DNA from: Chitinophaga jiangningensis | Lineage (GTDB): Bacteria; Bacteroidota; Bacteroidia; Chitinophagales; Chitinophagaceae | Direction of reading: 5' to 3' | NCBI RefSeq assembly: GCF_900142605.1 | Contig: NZ_FRBL01000008.1 | Span: 62,001 to 126,000, forward strand | Length of the DNA stretch: 64,000 bases | Shown: positions 25,282-33,101 of the stretch, in pieces | How positions within the stretch are numbered: position 1 is the stretch's first letter | Layout of the letters: each line of letters opens with the position of its first letter | Notes under the pieces: generated by a model | The model's database searches: none | What the model was told of the DNA's origin: nothing | Seen by the model: only the letters and a program-made list of their open reading frames with translations | Translations under genes and position numbers: made by a program

Positions 25282-26211
25282 TTAGATCGTCACATCTACG
25301 TTGTCAATGCAGATATACGCTGGTGTGTTTAAGCCATAGGAGCCATTATCGTTGCCTTCGAAATTGAATTCAACGCGGGTTACCGTACCTAAATCCGACA
25401 GGTCGAAATACGTCCAGGCAGTTAAAGGAGATACTACCGGCAGGTGGTTACTGTAGCGTGCCAGGTAGATTTCTACCGGGTCGCCATTATTCGTAGGTGT
25501 ACTACCGTTATAACCGTATGCGAGTAATTTAATATAGCCTTCGCCGTTAGCGATATCTTTCAGCGGAGTGGCGGTACCCGAAGAACCAAAGGCATTACCA
25601 TTCTGAATAACGCCATAGGTGTAGGACGACAAGCAGATGTACATACCATCCACTACGCCGCTGCCACTGGTGAAATTCATCACCGGGCGGGTAGCATAGG
25701 AAGCATTCCAGGCATCCACGTAGCCGAACAACACTGCGAAGTTGCTGCTGCCACCGTAGCCACCGTTTTTAGCACCGTGGGTACCGCTGTACACACTGCA
25801 CTGGTTCAGGTAGGAATACCACCAATCGCCCGACTTACCAGGTATATTGGATTTATAATTCCAGTCAGACACTACAAAACCGCCATTGTAATAATCCACC
25901 GGACCACTTCCGGCGCCTTTGATGGCGAATTTCAGGTTACTGGGAGAATGCGTGTAGGGCGCAATCTGGGTACCACCCCAGGATGAATAGGCATTGTCGC
26001 CATAGGAAGTTGTATCGGCCATGTAGCCGCGACCAATCCCTTCAAACGTAATCGTGTAGGAACTGGTCAGCAGGGATTTTGCCGTTGTTGCCACGGCGTT
26101 GTTTTGCGCAACCGGATCTGGCGCCAGATCGTTTTGCTTGGAACACGAGGATGCTACAACAAGAGATACTGCTGCTATAATGAGGGTTTTACTAAAATGG
26201 GACTTTTTCAT
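25282..26211 (-). CDS. DUF4465 lipoprotein, BtuH-like
   Basis: The 309-residue product has a lipoprotein signal (VVASSCSKQ) and a DUF4465 domain: ITFEGIGRGYMADTTSYGDNAYSSWGG near the start, DWWYSYLNQCSVYSGTHGAKNGGYGGSSNFAV in the centre and a C-terminal VEFNFEGNDNGSYGLNTPAYICIDNVDVT jelly-roll-like end. To my knowledge Bacteroides BtuH, a surface corrinoid-binding lipoprotein, belongs to this family. The riboswitch-controlled operon supports the same role here. It lies between the two PKD-type lipoprotein genes. Confidence 0.82.
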   Translation of the reverse strand: MKKSHFSKTLIIAAVSLVVASSCSKQNDLAPDPVAQNNAVATTAKSLLTSSYTITFEGIGRGYMADTTSYGDNAYSSWGGTQIAPYTHSPSNLKFAIKGAGSGPVDYYNGGFVVSDWNYKSNIPGKSGDWWYSYLNQCSVYSGTHGAKNGGYGGSSNFAVLFGYVDAWNASYATRPVMNFTSGSGVVDGMYICLSSYTYGVIQNGNAFGSSGTATPLKDIANGEGYIKLLAYGYNGSTPTNNGDPVEIYLARYSNHLPVVSPLTAWTYFDLSDLGTVTRVEFNFEGNDNGSYGLNTPAYICIDNVDVTI

Positions 26212-26259
26212 CAGTCAAGTTTTTTTTGTGAGATATTAGTTTCGGGGTTGCCCGGCTTT

Positions 26260-27732
26260 CTATTTGATGAGGTGTTTGTCCAGGATGGCGCCCACGTGCA
26301 GCATACGGGTTTCATCCATGTTATAATCTACCACCTGGCCACCGGCGTTGATGAAGTCCTGCTGCACAGGATACACCACTTTCCTTACCTTCACGAAATC
26401 AATACCGGGTAGCTGTACGCGCTCTCCCCTGCTGTTTACCGCGAGGTCAATATCAATATTCAGCTTTTGCGAAAACGGCGGTGCACCGGTGAGGTTTTTG
26501 GTAATACGCTTGCCCTTGCGGGTAAAGGTGTTTTGCCAGCCATCCAGGATGGCTACTTTTTTATTCGGGATATCTGTCATGCTGAGACCAGGGAAAAACC
26601 CTCGGGAAGAGAAGGTGCCGGCATCCGTCATAGCGCTGGTAAAGGTTTTATTGGTCAGCATCTCCCCTTGTGCAGGCGTTTCCTGGTTATCTTTCCAGTT
26701 ATAGTAAGTATAAATTCTTTTGGCGTCTGTTTCGGTTTTGTTGTACGTAAAGGTGATGGCATAGTCCGGCATATCTTCCAGTCCATAATCCTCATTCTTG
26801 ATTTCGTACCACTCCTCTTCGTCCGGCTTCCCGTTTTTATTACGGTCGTAGGCTACATAAACTGCCGGCAGGTCCAGCCGGGAGCAGGTAGCGGTGAGTT
26901 CCAGGTCGGGCTTCCCGGCGGCATTGGCAACGGTATGATCAAACCTGAATACTGCATATCCACCCCAGGAGCCTATCACCAGCGAAGGGGCCACATTATC
27001 CCTGCGCATAGCGGTGGCTTTTGCTAAAAAATCATTGTAAGGCAGTTGGAACTCATGTCCGAACTTCCAGAATTCAGCGTTGCCAATGATGGCCCAGTTA
27101 TGGTTTTTAGCCGGTGCTGGTGCATATTCCAGTACCATGTAGGCATTTTGTACATATTGCTCCGGTTTGACTACAATTTTACGTGTAGCCGTTGCCGTTT
27201 GCTTACCGGCTACTGCCCGAAATTTCAGTTCATAGGTACCTGCGGCTGGTGAAATAAAATTCAATATGCGCTGCCTGCCAATCACCGAATCCCCAATGGA
27301 CCATTGGTATGTAAAATCATTTCCAGCAGGGCCGTTCACCGTGGGTGATATCTCGAGCACCTTACCCATGGATACTTCCAGCTGATCCGCAATAGTCAGT
27401 TCGATCGGTTTTTCCACGTATATGTTAAAGGATTGCTTGTCGGTGCCGCCTTTATTATCTACCTTAAAAGTAACTTCAAAATTACCTGACGCCGTAGCTT
27501 CGAAGGTATAGCTGAGCTGGCCGGAAGCGGTTGCTTGTCCATTCACCAGCCAGGCATAGCTATTGCCTTTCAGGTTCTTGACGTTGGGCGCCAATACAAT
27601 TCTATCTCCTATATTTAATACAATTGTATCCGCAGCAATGCCGGTAATACTGGGGGCACGGTACTCCTCTTTCTTGCAGGAGGAAAGCAAAACTGCAGCA
27701 GCAAACAGATTCAGAAAAAAGGTTCTTTTCAT
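26260..27732 (-). CDS. PKD-like family surface lipoprotein, second paralogue
   Basis: The 490-residue product has a short lipoprotein signal (VLLSSCKKE), two Ig/PKD-like domains (about 25-110 and 115-195), and a C-terminal domain with SWGGYAVFRFDHTVAN, YDRNKNGKPDEEEWYEIKN and LPGIDFVKVRKVV. It is a clear paralogue of the product of 23722-25236. Position and family suggest a surface component of cobalamin uptake. The role of these PKD lipoproteins is not established. Confidence 0.8.
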   Translation of the reverse strand: MKRTFFLNLFAAAVLLSSCKKEEYRAPSITGIAADTIVLNIGDRIVLAPNVKNLKGNSYAWLVNGQATASGQLSYTFEATASGNFEVTFKVDNKGGTDKQSFNIYVEKPIELTIADQLEVSMGKVLEISPTVNGPAGNDFTYQWSIGDSVIGRQRILNFISPAAGTYELKFRAVAGKQTATATRKIVVKPEQYVQNAYMVLEYAPAPAKNHNWAIIGNAEFWKFGHEFQLPYNDFLAKATAMRRDNVAPSLVIGSWGGYAVFRFDHTVANAAGKPDLELTATCSRLDLPAVYVAYDRNKNGKPDEEEWYEIKNEDYGLEDMPDYAITFTYNKTETDAKRIYTYYNWKDNQETPAQGEMLTNKTFTSAMTDAGTFSSRGFFPGLSMTDIPNKKVAILDGWQNTFTRKGKRITKNLTGAPPFSQKLNIDIDLAVNSRGERVQLPGIDFVKVRKVVYPVQQDFINAGGQVVDYNMDETRMLHVGAILDKHLIK

Positions 27733-27820
27733 ACGTTAAATTTCAGTTGCACTTTTATAGAACGTTTGTAGATTATTTCTTCGATGACAGGATATACCTT
27801 TCAGGCGCACCTTCGATTGG

Positions 27821-27940
27821 TGTAGAGACGCCTGGCAGGCGTCTATTCGCTATGATCGTCAAGGAAATCTCCGTATTGATATTTTTGCAAAGAAATTAGC
27901 GGAGATCTGCGCGGATAGACGCCTGCCAGGCGTCTCTACA
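27821..27940. repeat. Paired palindromic (REP-like) element within the cobalamin operon
   Basis: A 26-base perfect inverted repeat occupies 27821-27846 and 27915-27940. Each arm is itself a hairpin, AGACGCCT-GGC-AGGCGTCT. The spacer also contains a shorter inverted pair, ATCTCCG and CGGAGAT. Outer ends read TGTAGAGACG, as in the element at 20858. It sits in the 232-base gap between the BtuG-like gene and the following PKD gene, which otherwise holds no gene. Confidence 0.7.
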
Positions 27941-27964
27941 CAAATCGACAACGCTGCTATCCCT

Positions 27965-29116
27965 TTACGATTTGGGTAATAAAACCATATGCGCAGGGAT
28001 ATCACCGGTACGAACACTCCATTTCTTTTTCCCCTCTTTCGAAAAACAGTAAAGCATGCCGGGGGATACATAATTGCCGGCGTCTGTTACGTAAATATCT
28101 TTGGTCACGGGATTTACCATAATACCATAGGGAATTTCAATTTCCTTTTCTGTGCCGTCTGTGATGAAAGCCTTACTCACCACTTCCCTTGTACGTGTAT
28201 TCACGATGGCGTAGGTGATCACATTGGAATACGTGATATAACTCCACTCGGTACTGTATACATACAGGGAATCGCCATCGAGGTAATAGTTACTCACTGC
28301 GATGGGTAAGGTATCTGTCACCTTCTCCTGGCTTTTATCGATGAAATACAGCCGCGATGGCAGCTGTTTATAATCCCCGCGGGAGGTTACCCATAAGTCA
28401 CCGCGCTTATCCACCTTGATGTGATGCAGGTTGTAAGCCACATCAATTCTTTTTTCTTCTTTGAAAGATGCCAGGTCAATCACGGAAACGCTTCGTTCGT
28501 ATTTGTCCGTACTACCAGCGCCCATATAGCCGCCGGAATTAGCTACATAAATTTTGCCATTGGTGATTTCCAAACCGTCCGGCTGGAAGCCAACTATGCA
28601 CCGGTCCACTTCTGCAAGTGTGGCGGTATCAATTTTAGCCACGTAGCCTTTCTGTGTATAGTTAGGATTGATCTGGATAGGACCGGCATAAGAAGTAATA
28701 TAGGCGTAACCGTTATCAAACTTAATATAGCGACAATTGGGAATCTCAATCTGTCCGATGCGTTTGGCGGTGCGGGCATCCATAACTTCCACCTTATTGG
28801 AAGCGTTGATCACCGCATATAACCGGCTACCGTAAATTGCCATATCATTGCCTACATCTCCCAATTCCTTTGGAACATTCGGGTTGATGGCAGCGTAGAT
28901 ATTTCGTTGGTACTTACCCGTAGTGTAATCAAAATAGTCAAGTGTACTTTTATTGCTTCCCATATTCCCTTCATTTAACAGGTAGAAGCCGGCGAAACCA
29001 TTGACGGTGGCGGAGTCCAGGGAAGTATCTTCATTAATAAACACTTCCACATCTTTCCGGCAGGCGGACGCCATAAAAATTAACACCAGGAGTAAGAATA
29101 GATATTGCCTGCTCAT
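27965..29116 (-). CDS. YncE/DUF5074-like beta-propeller lipoprotein, BtuG-like
   Basis: The 383-residue product has a lipoprotein signal (MASACRKD) and a seven-bladed-propeller type repeat body: FYLLNEGNMGSNKSTLDYFDY, GQIEIPNCRYIKFDNGYAYITSYAG, GFQPDGLEITNGKIYVANSGGY, and YGIMVNPVTKDIYVTDAGNY. Its start overlaps the stop of the receptor gene by four bases (ATGA), so the two are translationally coupled. In Bacteroides, BtuG pairs with BtuB in this same order and passes cobalamin to it. I consider this the true BtuG counterpart; the propeller at 22335 is a more distant second copy. Confidence 0.82.
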   Translation of the reverse strand: MSRQYLFLLLVLIFMASACRKDVEVFINEDTSLDSATVNGFAGFYLLNEGNMGSNKSTLDYFDYTTGKYQRNIYAAINPNVPKELGDVGNDMAIYGSRLYAVINASNKVEVMDARTAKRIGQIEIPNCRYIKFDNGYAYITSYAGPIQINPNYTQKGYVAKIDTATLAEVDRCIVGFQPDGLEITNGKIYVANSGGYMGAGSTDKYERSVSVIDLASFKEEKRIDVAYNLHHIKVDKRGDLWVTSRGDYKQLPSRLYFIDKSQEKVTDTLPIAVSNYYLDGDSLYVYSTEWSYITYSNVITYAIVNTRTREVVSKAFITDGTEKEIEIPYGIMVNPVTKDIYVTDAGNYVSPGMLYCFSKEGKKKWSVRTGDIPAHMVLLPKS

Positions 29117-31182
29117 AGTTCAACGGATAAAATGATTTTATAATTTCTTTTCGGCATCGGGTAGTTCACTACTACCTCATAATCCTGTCCCAGTACATTA
29201 TTCAGCTCTGCTGCAATCCTGAAGCGGTAACGCTTAAAAGCAAAGTTTTTGGAGGCGGACAAGTCGTTGGTATACCAGGGCTGTTCGTAATTCTCCGGTA
29301 TGTTGGCGGAGTTCTGATAACGCTCCCCTACATAAATAAAGCTGTAGTTTAGTCGCCACGACTTATACTGCACTGTTGAAATAACAGAACCGCTGTGCCA
29401 GGGGATGTAAGGTATCTGGCCGCCGTAAGTAATCTTTTGTAGTTCCGGATTTTTGCGTGTGGTATAGTCGCGTGCGGTCTGGTACGTATAGGCGGTCCTG
29501 ATATTCAATAATATCTCCCTGGGAAAAGTAAATGCCAGATCCGCTACTACATCTACTCCCCTGATCTCCACATCCCCGATGTTCATCATCATCCAGCGGT
29601 ACATGCCGCTGCCCTTAGGCACGGCCACAATTTTGTTGGTGACCTGGTTGTAGTAAAAATCGGATTGCAGCTGAAATTCGCTCAGCACGGAACCGGCGCG
29701 ACTCTTCCGATACGCAAAGCCGAGGTTATATTGGTGTGTATATTCCGGTTGCAGGCTAATATTCCCAATATCCGTATAGTAGAGATCATTGAAAGTAGGC
29801 ATCCGGAAAATATTCTTATAGAAGGCCCGCAGGTTAAAATCCTCCTTGGCAAAGGGTTTGTAAGAAATAAAGAAAGCAGGTGTGACTTCATTTTTAGCAG
29901 GAGCTGCTACGGAGGTATCGGTGGTGGAGGTGTTACCCCGGGTAATTTGCTCATTTACAAATGTGCCCAGCAGACTTCCCTGCATTTTCACCGGCCCTAA
30001 TTCAGCTGCCGTGGCTAATGCTACCAGGGAGGTAAAACGTTTCGGGAATACAAAGCCATCCAGGTTTGAGTTCAATGTGTTGTACTGAAAATCAGTGGAG
30101 AGGTTGATGTCTATCTTTTTGGATACACTGTATTTATTGGCGATAGAAGCGTACCATTCCTGCTGGTGGAAGTTATTATCCAGGTACATCAAAGTCGTAT
30201 CCGGGTTGAGGTAGCGCATATAGTCGTTAGCATACTTTGCGTTTACCTGCACATCATATCCTTTCACGATATTTTTCTGCAAGCCGCCCTGGATAAAGAA
30301 GTTACGGTCCCACTGCCGCTGTGAGCGTTTCCATACGTTGTTAACGATGGCGCCAGGTATCCCTCTTTCCGAATCATAGAAATATCCTTTTACATTCCAT
30401 GCGCCGCGGTTGATATTCCCATACAAACCACTCTCTAGGCGCCAGGCTTCAATATCTCCGTTTTGGCGGATCGCAGTAGTATCCCATGCCGTAGCGCCGG
30501 AATTATGATATACTCTTTTATAACGAAACGGGTAGCGTCCGGATGACTTAATATATTCCGTGCTGAGGGAATAGTGTACGTTTTCTGAAATCTTTTGTTC
30601 CCACAGTACGGAGGGATTGATCAGGTCGAAGGAGCCTGTTTTAAAAACGCCTTTGAAGTTAGTGGTTTTGGTGGAGTCGAATGCAGGCTTGCGACTACGC
30701 AGGTAGATGCTGCCGGAGGAGCCGTAATCCTTTGCCGGTTGGAAGATATCGCTTTTCTGACCATTGTATACTGCAATGGATTCGATGTTATCCATGGAGA
30801 ATTTACCGAGGTCGATTTGTCCGTTTTGTGCGTTACCGAGTTGTATACCATCGTAGAATACGCCCATATGGTTGGTGCCCATGCTGCGCATGTCTACGGT
30901 TTTGAGTCCGCCGATGCCACCATAATCCTTTACCTGCACGCCAGCGAAATAGCGGATAGCGTCTGCTACGGAAAAACTGTTTAGGCTTTTTAGATTTTCG
31001 CCGGTAAGTTTTTGCGAAGGGATCACCTCTTTATAGCCAATGGTGGAGATGGTAACACCCCGCAACATTCTGATGCCGGCGGTATCCACGTGGGTGGAAT
31101 CGCGGTTGGTTTTTTGTCCGTAACTGCGCGTGCCAATAAATGCCAAAAACGTTATCATCAACGTTTTTAATGCGTTTGACAT
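29113..31182 (-). CDS. btuB: BtuB-like TonB-dependent cobalamin receptor
   Basis: The 689-residue product has a signal peptide (MSNALKTLMITFLAFIG to SYGQ), no CarboxypepD_reg domain, a plug (LKSLNSFSVADAIRYFAGVQVKDYGGIGGLKTVDMRSMG and IESIAVYNG) and a barrel ending MPKRNYKIILSVEL. The frame is open to 31371, but that extension is the translated riboswitch, so ATG at 31182 is the start. The leader carries a cobalamin riboswitch, which makes corrinoid import across the outer membrane the very likely function. It is the first gene of a six-gene operon of surface lipoproteins. Confidence 0.88.
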   Translation of the reverse strand: MSNALKTLMITFLAFIGTRSYGQKTNRDSTHVDTAGIRMLRGVTISTIGYKEVIPSQKLTGENLKSLNSFSVADAIRYFAGVQVKDYGGIGGLKTVDMRSMGTNHMGVFYDGIQLGNAQNGQIDLGKFSMDNIESIAVYNGQKSDIFQPAKDYGSSGSIYLRSRKPAFDSTKTTNFKGVFKTGSFDLINPSVLWEQKISENVHYSLSTEYIKSSGRYPFRYKRVYHNSGATAWDTTAIRQNGDIEAWRLESGLYGNINRGAWNVKGYFYDSERGIPGAIVNNVWKRSQRQWDRNFFIQGGLQKNIVKGYDVQVNAKYANDYMRYLNPDTTLMYLDNNFHQQEWYASIANKYSVSKKIDINLSTDFQYNTLNSNLDGFVFPKRFTSLVALATAAELGPVKMQGSLLGTFVNEQITRGNTSTTDTSVAAPAKNEVTPAFFISYKPFAKEDFNLRAFYKNIFRMPTFNDLYYTDIGNISLQPEYTHQYNLGFAYRKSRAGSVLSEFQLQSDFYYNQVTNKIVAVPKGSGMYRWMMMNIGDVEIRGVDVVADLAFTFPREILLNIRTAYTYQTARDYTTRKNPELQKITYGGQIPYIPWHSGSVISTVQYKSWRLNYSFIYVGERYQNSANIPENYEQPWYTNDLSASKNFAFKRYRFRIAAELNNVLGQDYEVVVNYPMPKRNYKIILSVEL

Positions 31183-31296
31183 ATCGATAAAAATTAAAAC
31201 TGGTCCGGTATGGGTACCGGATGACATACTCAAAAAATCCTGAAATAATTTCAGTGTAGTTGATTCAAAGCACCTTCCCCGAGTGCTTACGAAATA

Positions 31297-31478
31297 GCTG
31301 CATGGCAGGTCTCCTGGCTTGTTCTCACTTTCGACGGCCTTCCCGTTTTTAGTCACTAAAAACAGTGGCAAGTGGATGTCGAAGTGTTGTTACAGAACTT
31401 ACAGTAGCGGGTCTGCTCAGGATTTGCACCTGATTCCCTATTAATTTTAACCTTCGTGAAATGAAGGGTAAAAACCAA
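31297..31478 (-). promoter_or_regulatory. Cobalamin riboswitch
   Basis: On the minus strand the leader of the receptor gene contains the B12 box AAGCCAGGAGACCTGCC (31303-31319). It also contains the core CAGGTGCAAATCC (about 31419-31431) and ACCCGCTACTGT (31400-31411), with a CCTTC/GAAGG stem upstream at about 31450-31466. These are the hallmark segments of the class. Binding of adenosyl- or another cobalamin should reduce expression of the operon. A short AAGCAC/GTGCTT hairpin at 31270-31290 could be the expression platform. Exact ends are approximate. Confidence 0.93.
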
Positions 31479-31618
31479 TTGCGGCGTGAAAGTACAACAA
31501 ATAATTGAGAAAGAGGCAAAAGGATAATTTTATGGCGGCTAGTTATACTTCTCTGGCGTAGTATAAGGGTGGTCTGAAAAAGTTTTGGAGGGATCAAGAT
31601 AAATAGATAAAAATATAT

Positions 31619-31725
31619 TTTGTTACGAATAGAATGTTCTATAATTTAACATTCCCAGCCAAAATATTTGGCTCCACCTTTTTACTTTCTCCATTTGATC
31701 ATGCAAACAGTCGTAACTAACGACT
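31619..31725 (+). promoter_or_regulatory. Promoter-like region with three dyads before the cargo gene
   Basis: TTTG at 31619-31622 and TATAATTT at 31640-31647 are a plausible Bacteroidetes promoter pair. Three inverted repeats follow: GAATGTT/AACATTC (31632-31654), AGCCAAA/TTTGGCT (31657-31673) and AGTCGT/ACGACT (31709-31725). The last is followed by a T-rich stretch and could act as an attenuator. The first overlaps the promoter box and could be an operator. No regulator gene is adjacent. Confidence 0.4.
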
Positions 31726-31766
31726 CAGGAATTTTTATTTTTTGTTAAACCATAAATTCAAATTTC

Positions 31767-32279
31767 ATGAAAATTTGCAGATTAACTTTTGCCGCTCTGG
31801 CAGAACAGCTGGAGATAGTAGACTCCGAAGAAATGAGATCCTACTATGGTGGTTATCTCACGACCAACCCAGATGGCCCCACCGATGGCTACGATTGTGT
31901 TTATAACTCTTGCGCCTATGTAGCAAACTATTATGGTGGTGGCGAATACGGCTATGAAAGTGGCTATTGGGAGGGGCTGTATGACTCAGAATACGGCAAT
32001 GCCAATGAAGGAGTTGACGCGGCCACGCTGTATAATTTCCTTTCATCTCATTTTGTTGTGCAGCAAGTTGACCTCTCCACGTTAAGCGGGTCACTGAACG
32101 TACCAATCATGTGCGATTATGGAACTGGCAGCGGGGTAGCCCACTCAGTAATAATTCAGTATGTGGATCAAAACAGCCAATTAGCATATCTATACGATCC
32201 AACAAGCGGGGGAGCCTCGATAAAACCACTTTCTGAGATTGCAGCTGACAGAGTATTCCGCATAGATGGAATGCTGTAG
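31767..32279 (+). CDS. Double-glycine-leader protein with C39/papain-like domain, presumed exporter cargo
   Basis: The 170-residue product starts with a 29-residue leader ending in GG (G28-G29). Hydrophobic residues fall at -4, -7, -12 and -15 (Y26, M23, V18, L15), the canonical positions read by C39 peptidase exporters. The remaining 141 residues include a Tyr/Gly-rich stretch (55-77) and a C39-like pattern: D43-C44 and YYG (55-57) with the same spacing as DCGPAC to YYG in the exporter of 37500-39731. H126 (AHSVII) and D144 (YLYDP) also match its His/Asp sites. The cargo may therefore be a secreted cysteine peptidase-like or inactive papain-fold protein. The gene leads a cluster of glycosyltransferases and exporter genes. 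Its function is not known. Confidence 0.72.
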   Translation: MKICRLTFAALAEQLEIVDSEEMRSYYGGYLTTNPDGPTDGYDCVYNSCAYVANYYGGGEYGYESGYWEGLYDSEYGNANEGVDAATLYNFLSSHFVVQQVDLSTLSGSLNVPIMCDYGTGSGVAHSVIIQYVDQNSQLAYLYDPTSGGASIKPLSEIAADRVFRIDGML

Positions 32280-32322
32280 AAGCCATAATAATTGCATAAG
32301 CTAGCTCAGAAGTTAGTACCAA

Positions 32323-32405
32323 GGTCGATCCAATACTTCAGCCCAAAACTAACAATTTTTATCATCAGGTAGCTGATGATAAGGCACATAACTATTGGAT
32401 CGGCC
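32323..32405 (+). other. Intercistronic structured RNA element
   Basis: GGTCGATCCAATA (32323-32335) pairs with 32393-32405 (13 bp, one G-U). Inside it a perfect 10-bp hairpin (32359-32368 with 32373-32382, GTAG loop) forms. The element lies between the cargo gene and the rest of the operon. It lacks a T run, so it may be a processing or stability element that sets the ratio of cargo to export machinery, rather than a terminator. Confidence 0.5.
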
Positions 32406-32451
32406 TACTCAGCGACTCATTTTAACAGACAAACATTAAATATCTCCCACT

Positions 32452-33093
32452 ATGCAGGCTTTTCATTTAAAAATAATGCTACAACTCCTCACGATACTTT
32501 TGCTTCACAACCTTACATACGGACAGCAGTCAGAAAAAGTATTCAGGAGCTATTTAAATGAATGCAATTTAACTTTCGTCAGTCCCAAAAACTATATGGA
32601 CAGAGACACACAAGGAAGCTTCGCTTATTCTAAGAAGGCAAGTTTGAGTTACTTTTTTAAAACGTTGCAACATAAAAGGAAGCAAATAGTGATTGGAATT
32701 GCCTTAATACCAATCAGGCAACCTAAATATGATACAACAATAATGAAGTCAGCTTTCAGAAAGCACGACTTTGATGCTAATCAAAGTTTTTACAATCTGC
32801 TTACTTACCAATCGGATAGCTTGTATTCATCGATGCGGCTGTCGTCGGCCCAACGGCAGGCTATCAACGCGACTGATGCATATATCTATCAGTTAAACCA
32901 GACTGAATTATTTATGAACCAATACAGTAAGTGCCTGGTATTGGCTATACACCGAAAAAACATAGGGGATGCACATATATGCTATTTTTACAACCCCGAA
33001 TCTGAAATGCAGGTGCGCAAAGAGATGAATAGGAATATCCGCATGATGCAATTCAAGCCAGATAGTGAATTCAACCCAATACTCATGAAATAA
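32452..33093 (+). CDS. Secreted hypothetical protein in export cluster
   Basis: The 213-residue product has a signal peptide (hydrophobic MLQLLTILLLHNL ending near YGQ) and a mature part of about 190 residues rich in Tyr, Gln and basic residues, with no lipobox. The C-terminal third has YSKCLVLAIHRKNIGDAHICYFYNPESEMQ. I do not recognise the family. Its place between the cargo gene and the large glycosyltransferase-like gene suggests a periplasmic or surface helper of the export system. The gene is AT-rich like those that follow. Confidence 0.65.
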   Translation: MQAFHLKIMLQLLTILLLHNLTYGQQSEKVFRSYLNECNLTFVSPKNYMDRDTQGSFAYSKKASLSYFFKTLQHKRKQIVIGIALIPIRQPKYDTTIMKSAFRKHDFDANQSFYNLLTYQSDSLYSSMRLSSAQRQAINATDAYIYQLNQTELFMNQYSKCLVLAIHRKNIGDAHICYFYNPESEMQVRKEMNRNIRMMQFKPDSEFNPILMK

Positions 33094-33101
33094 AGCGCAC
33101 A

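Noticed and set aside
31183..31371. In-frame N-terminal extension of the cobalamin receptor.
   Set aside because: It is a translation of the riboswitch and leader; the signal peptide begins at 31182.
32376..32561. A 61-codon frame between cargo gene and secreted protein, considered as a second precursor peptide.
   Set aside because: It has no leader motif or double glycine, overlaps the hairpin element and the start of the next gene in another frame.
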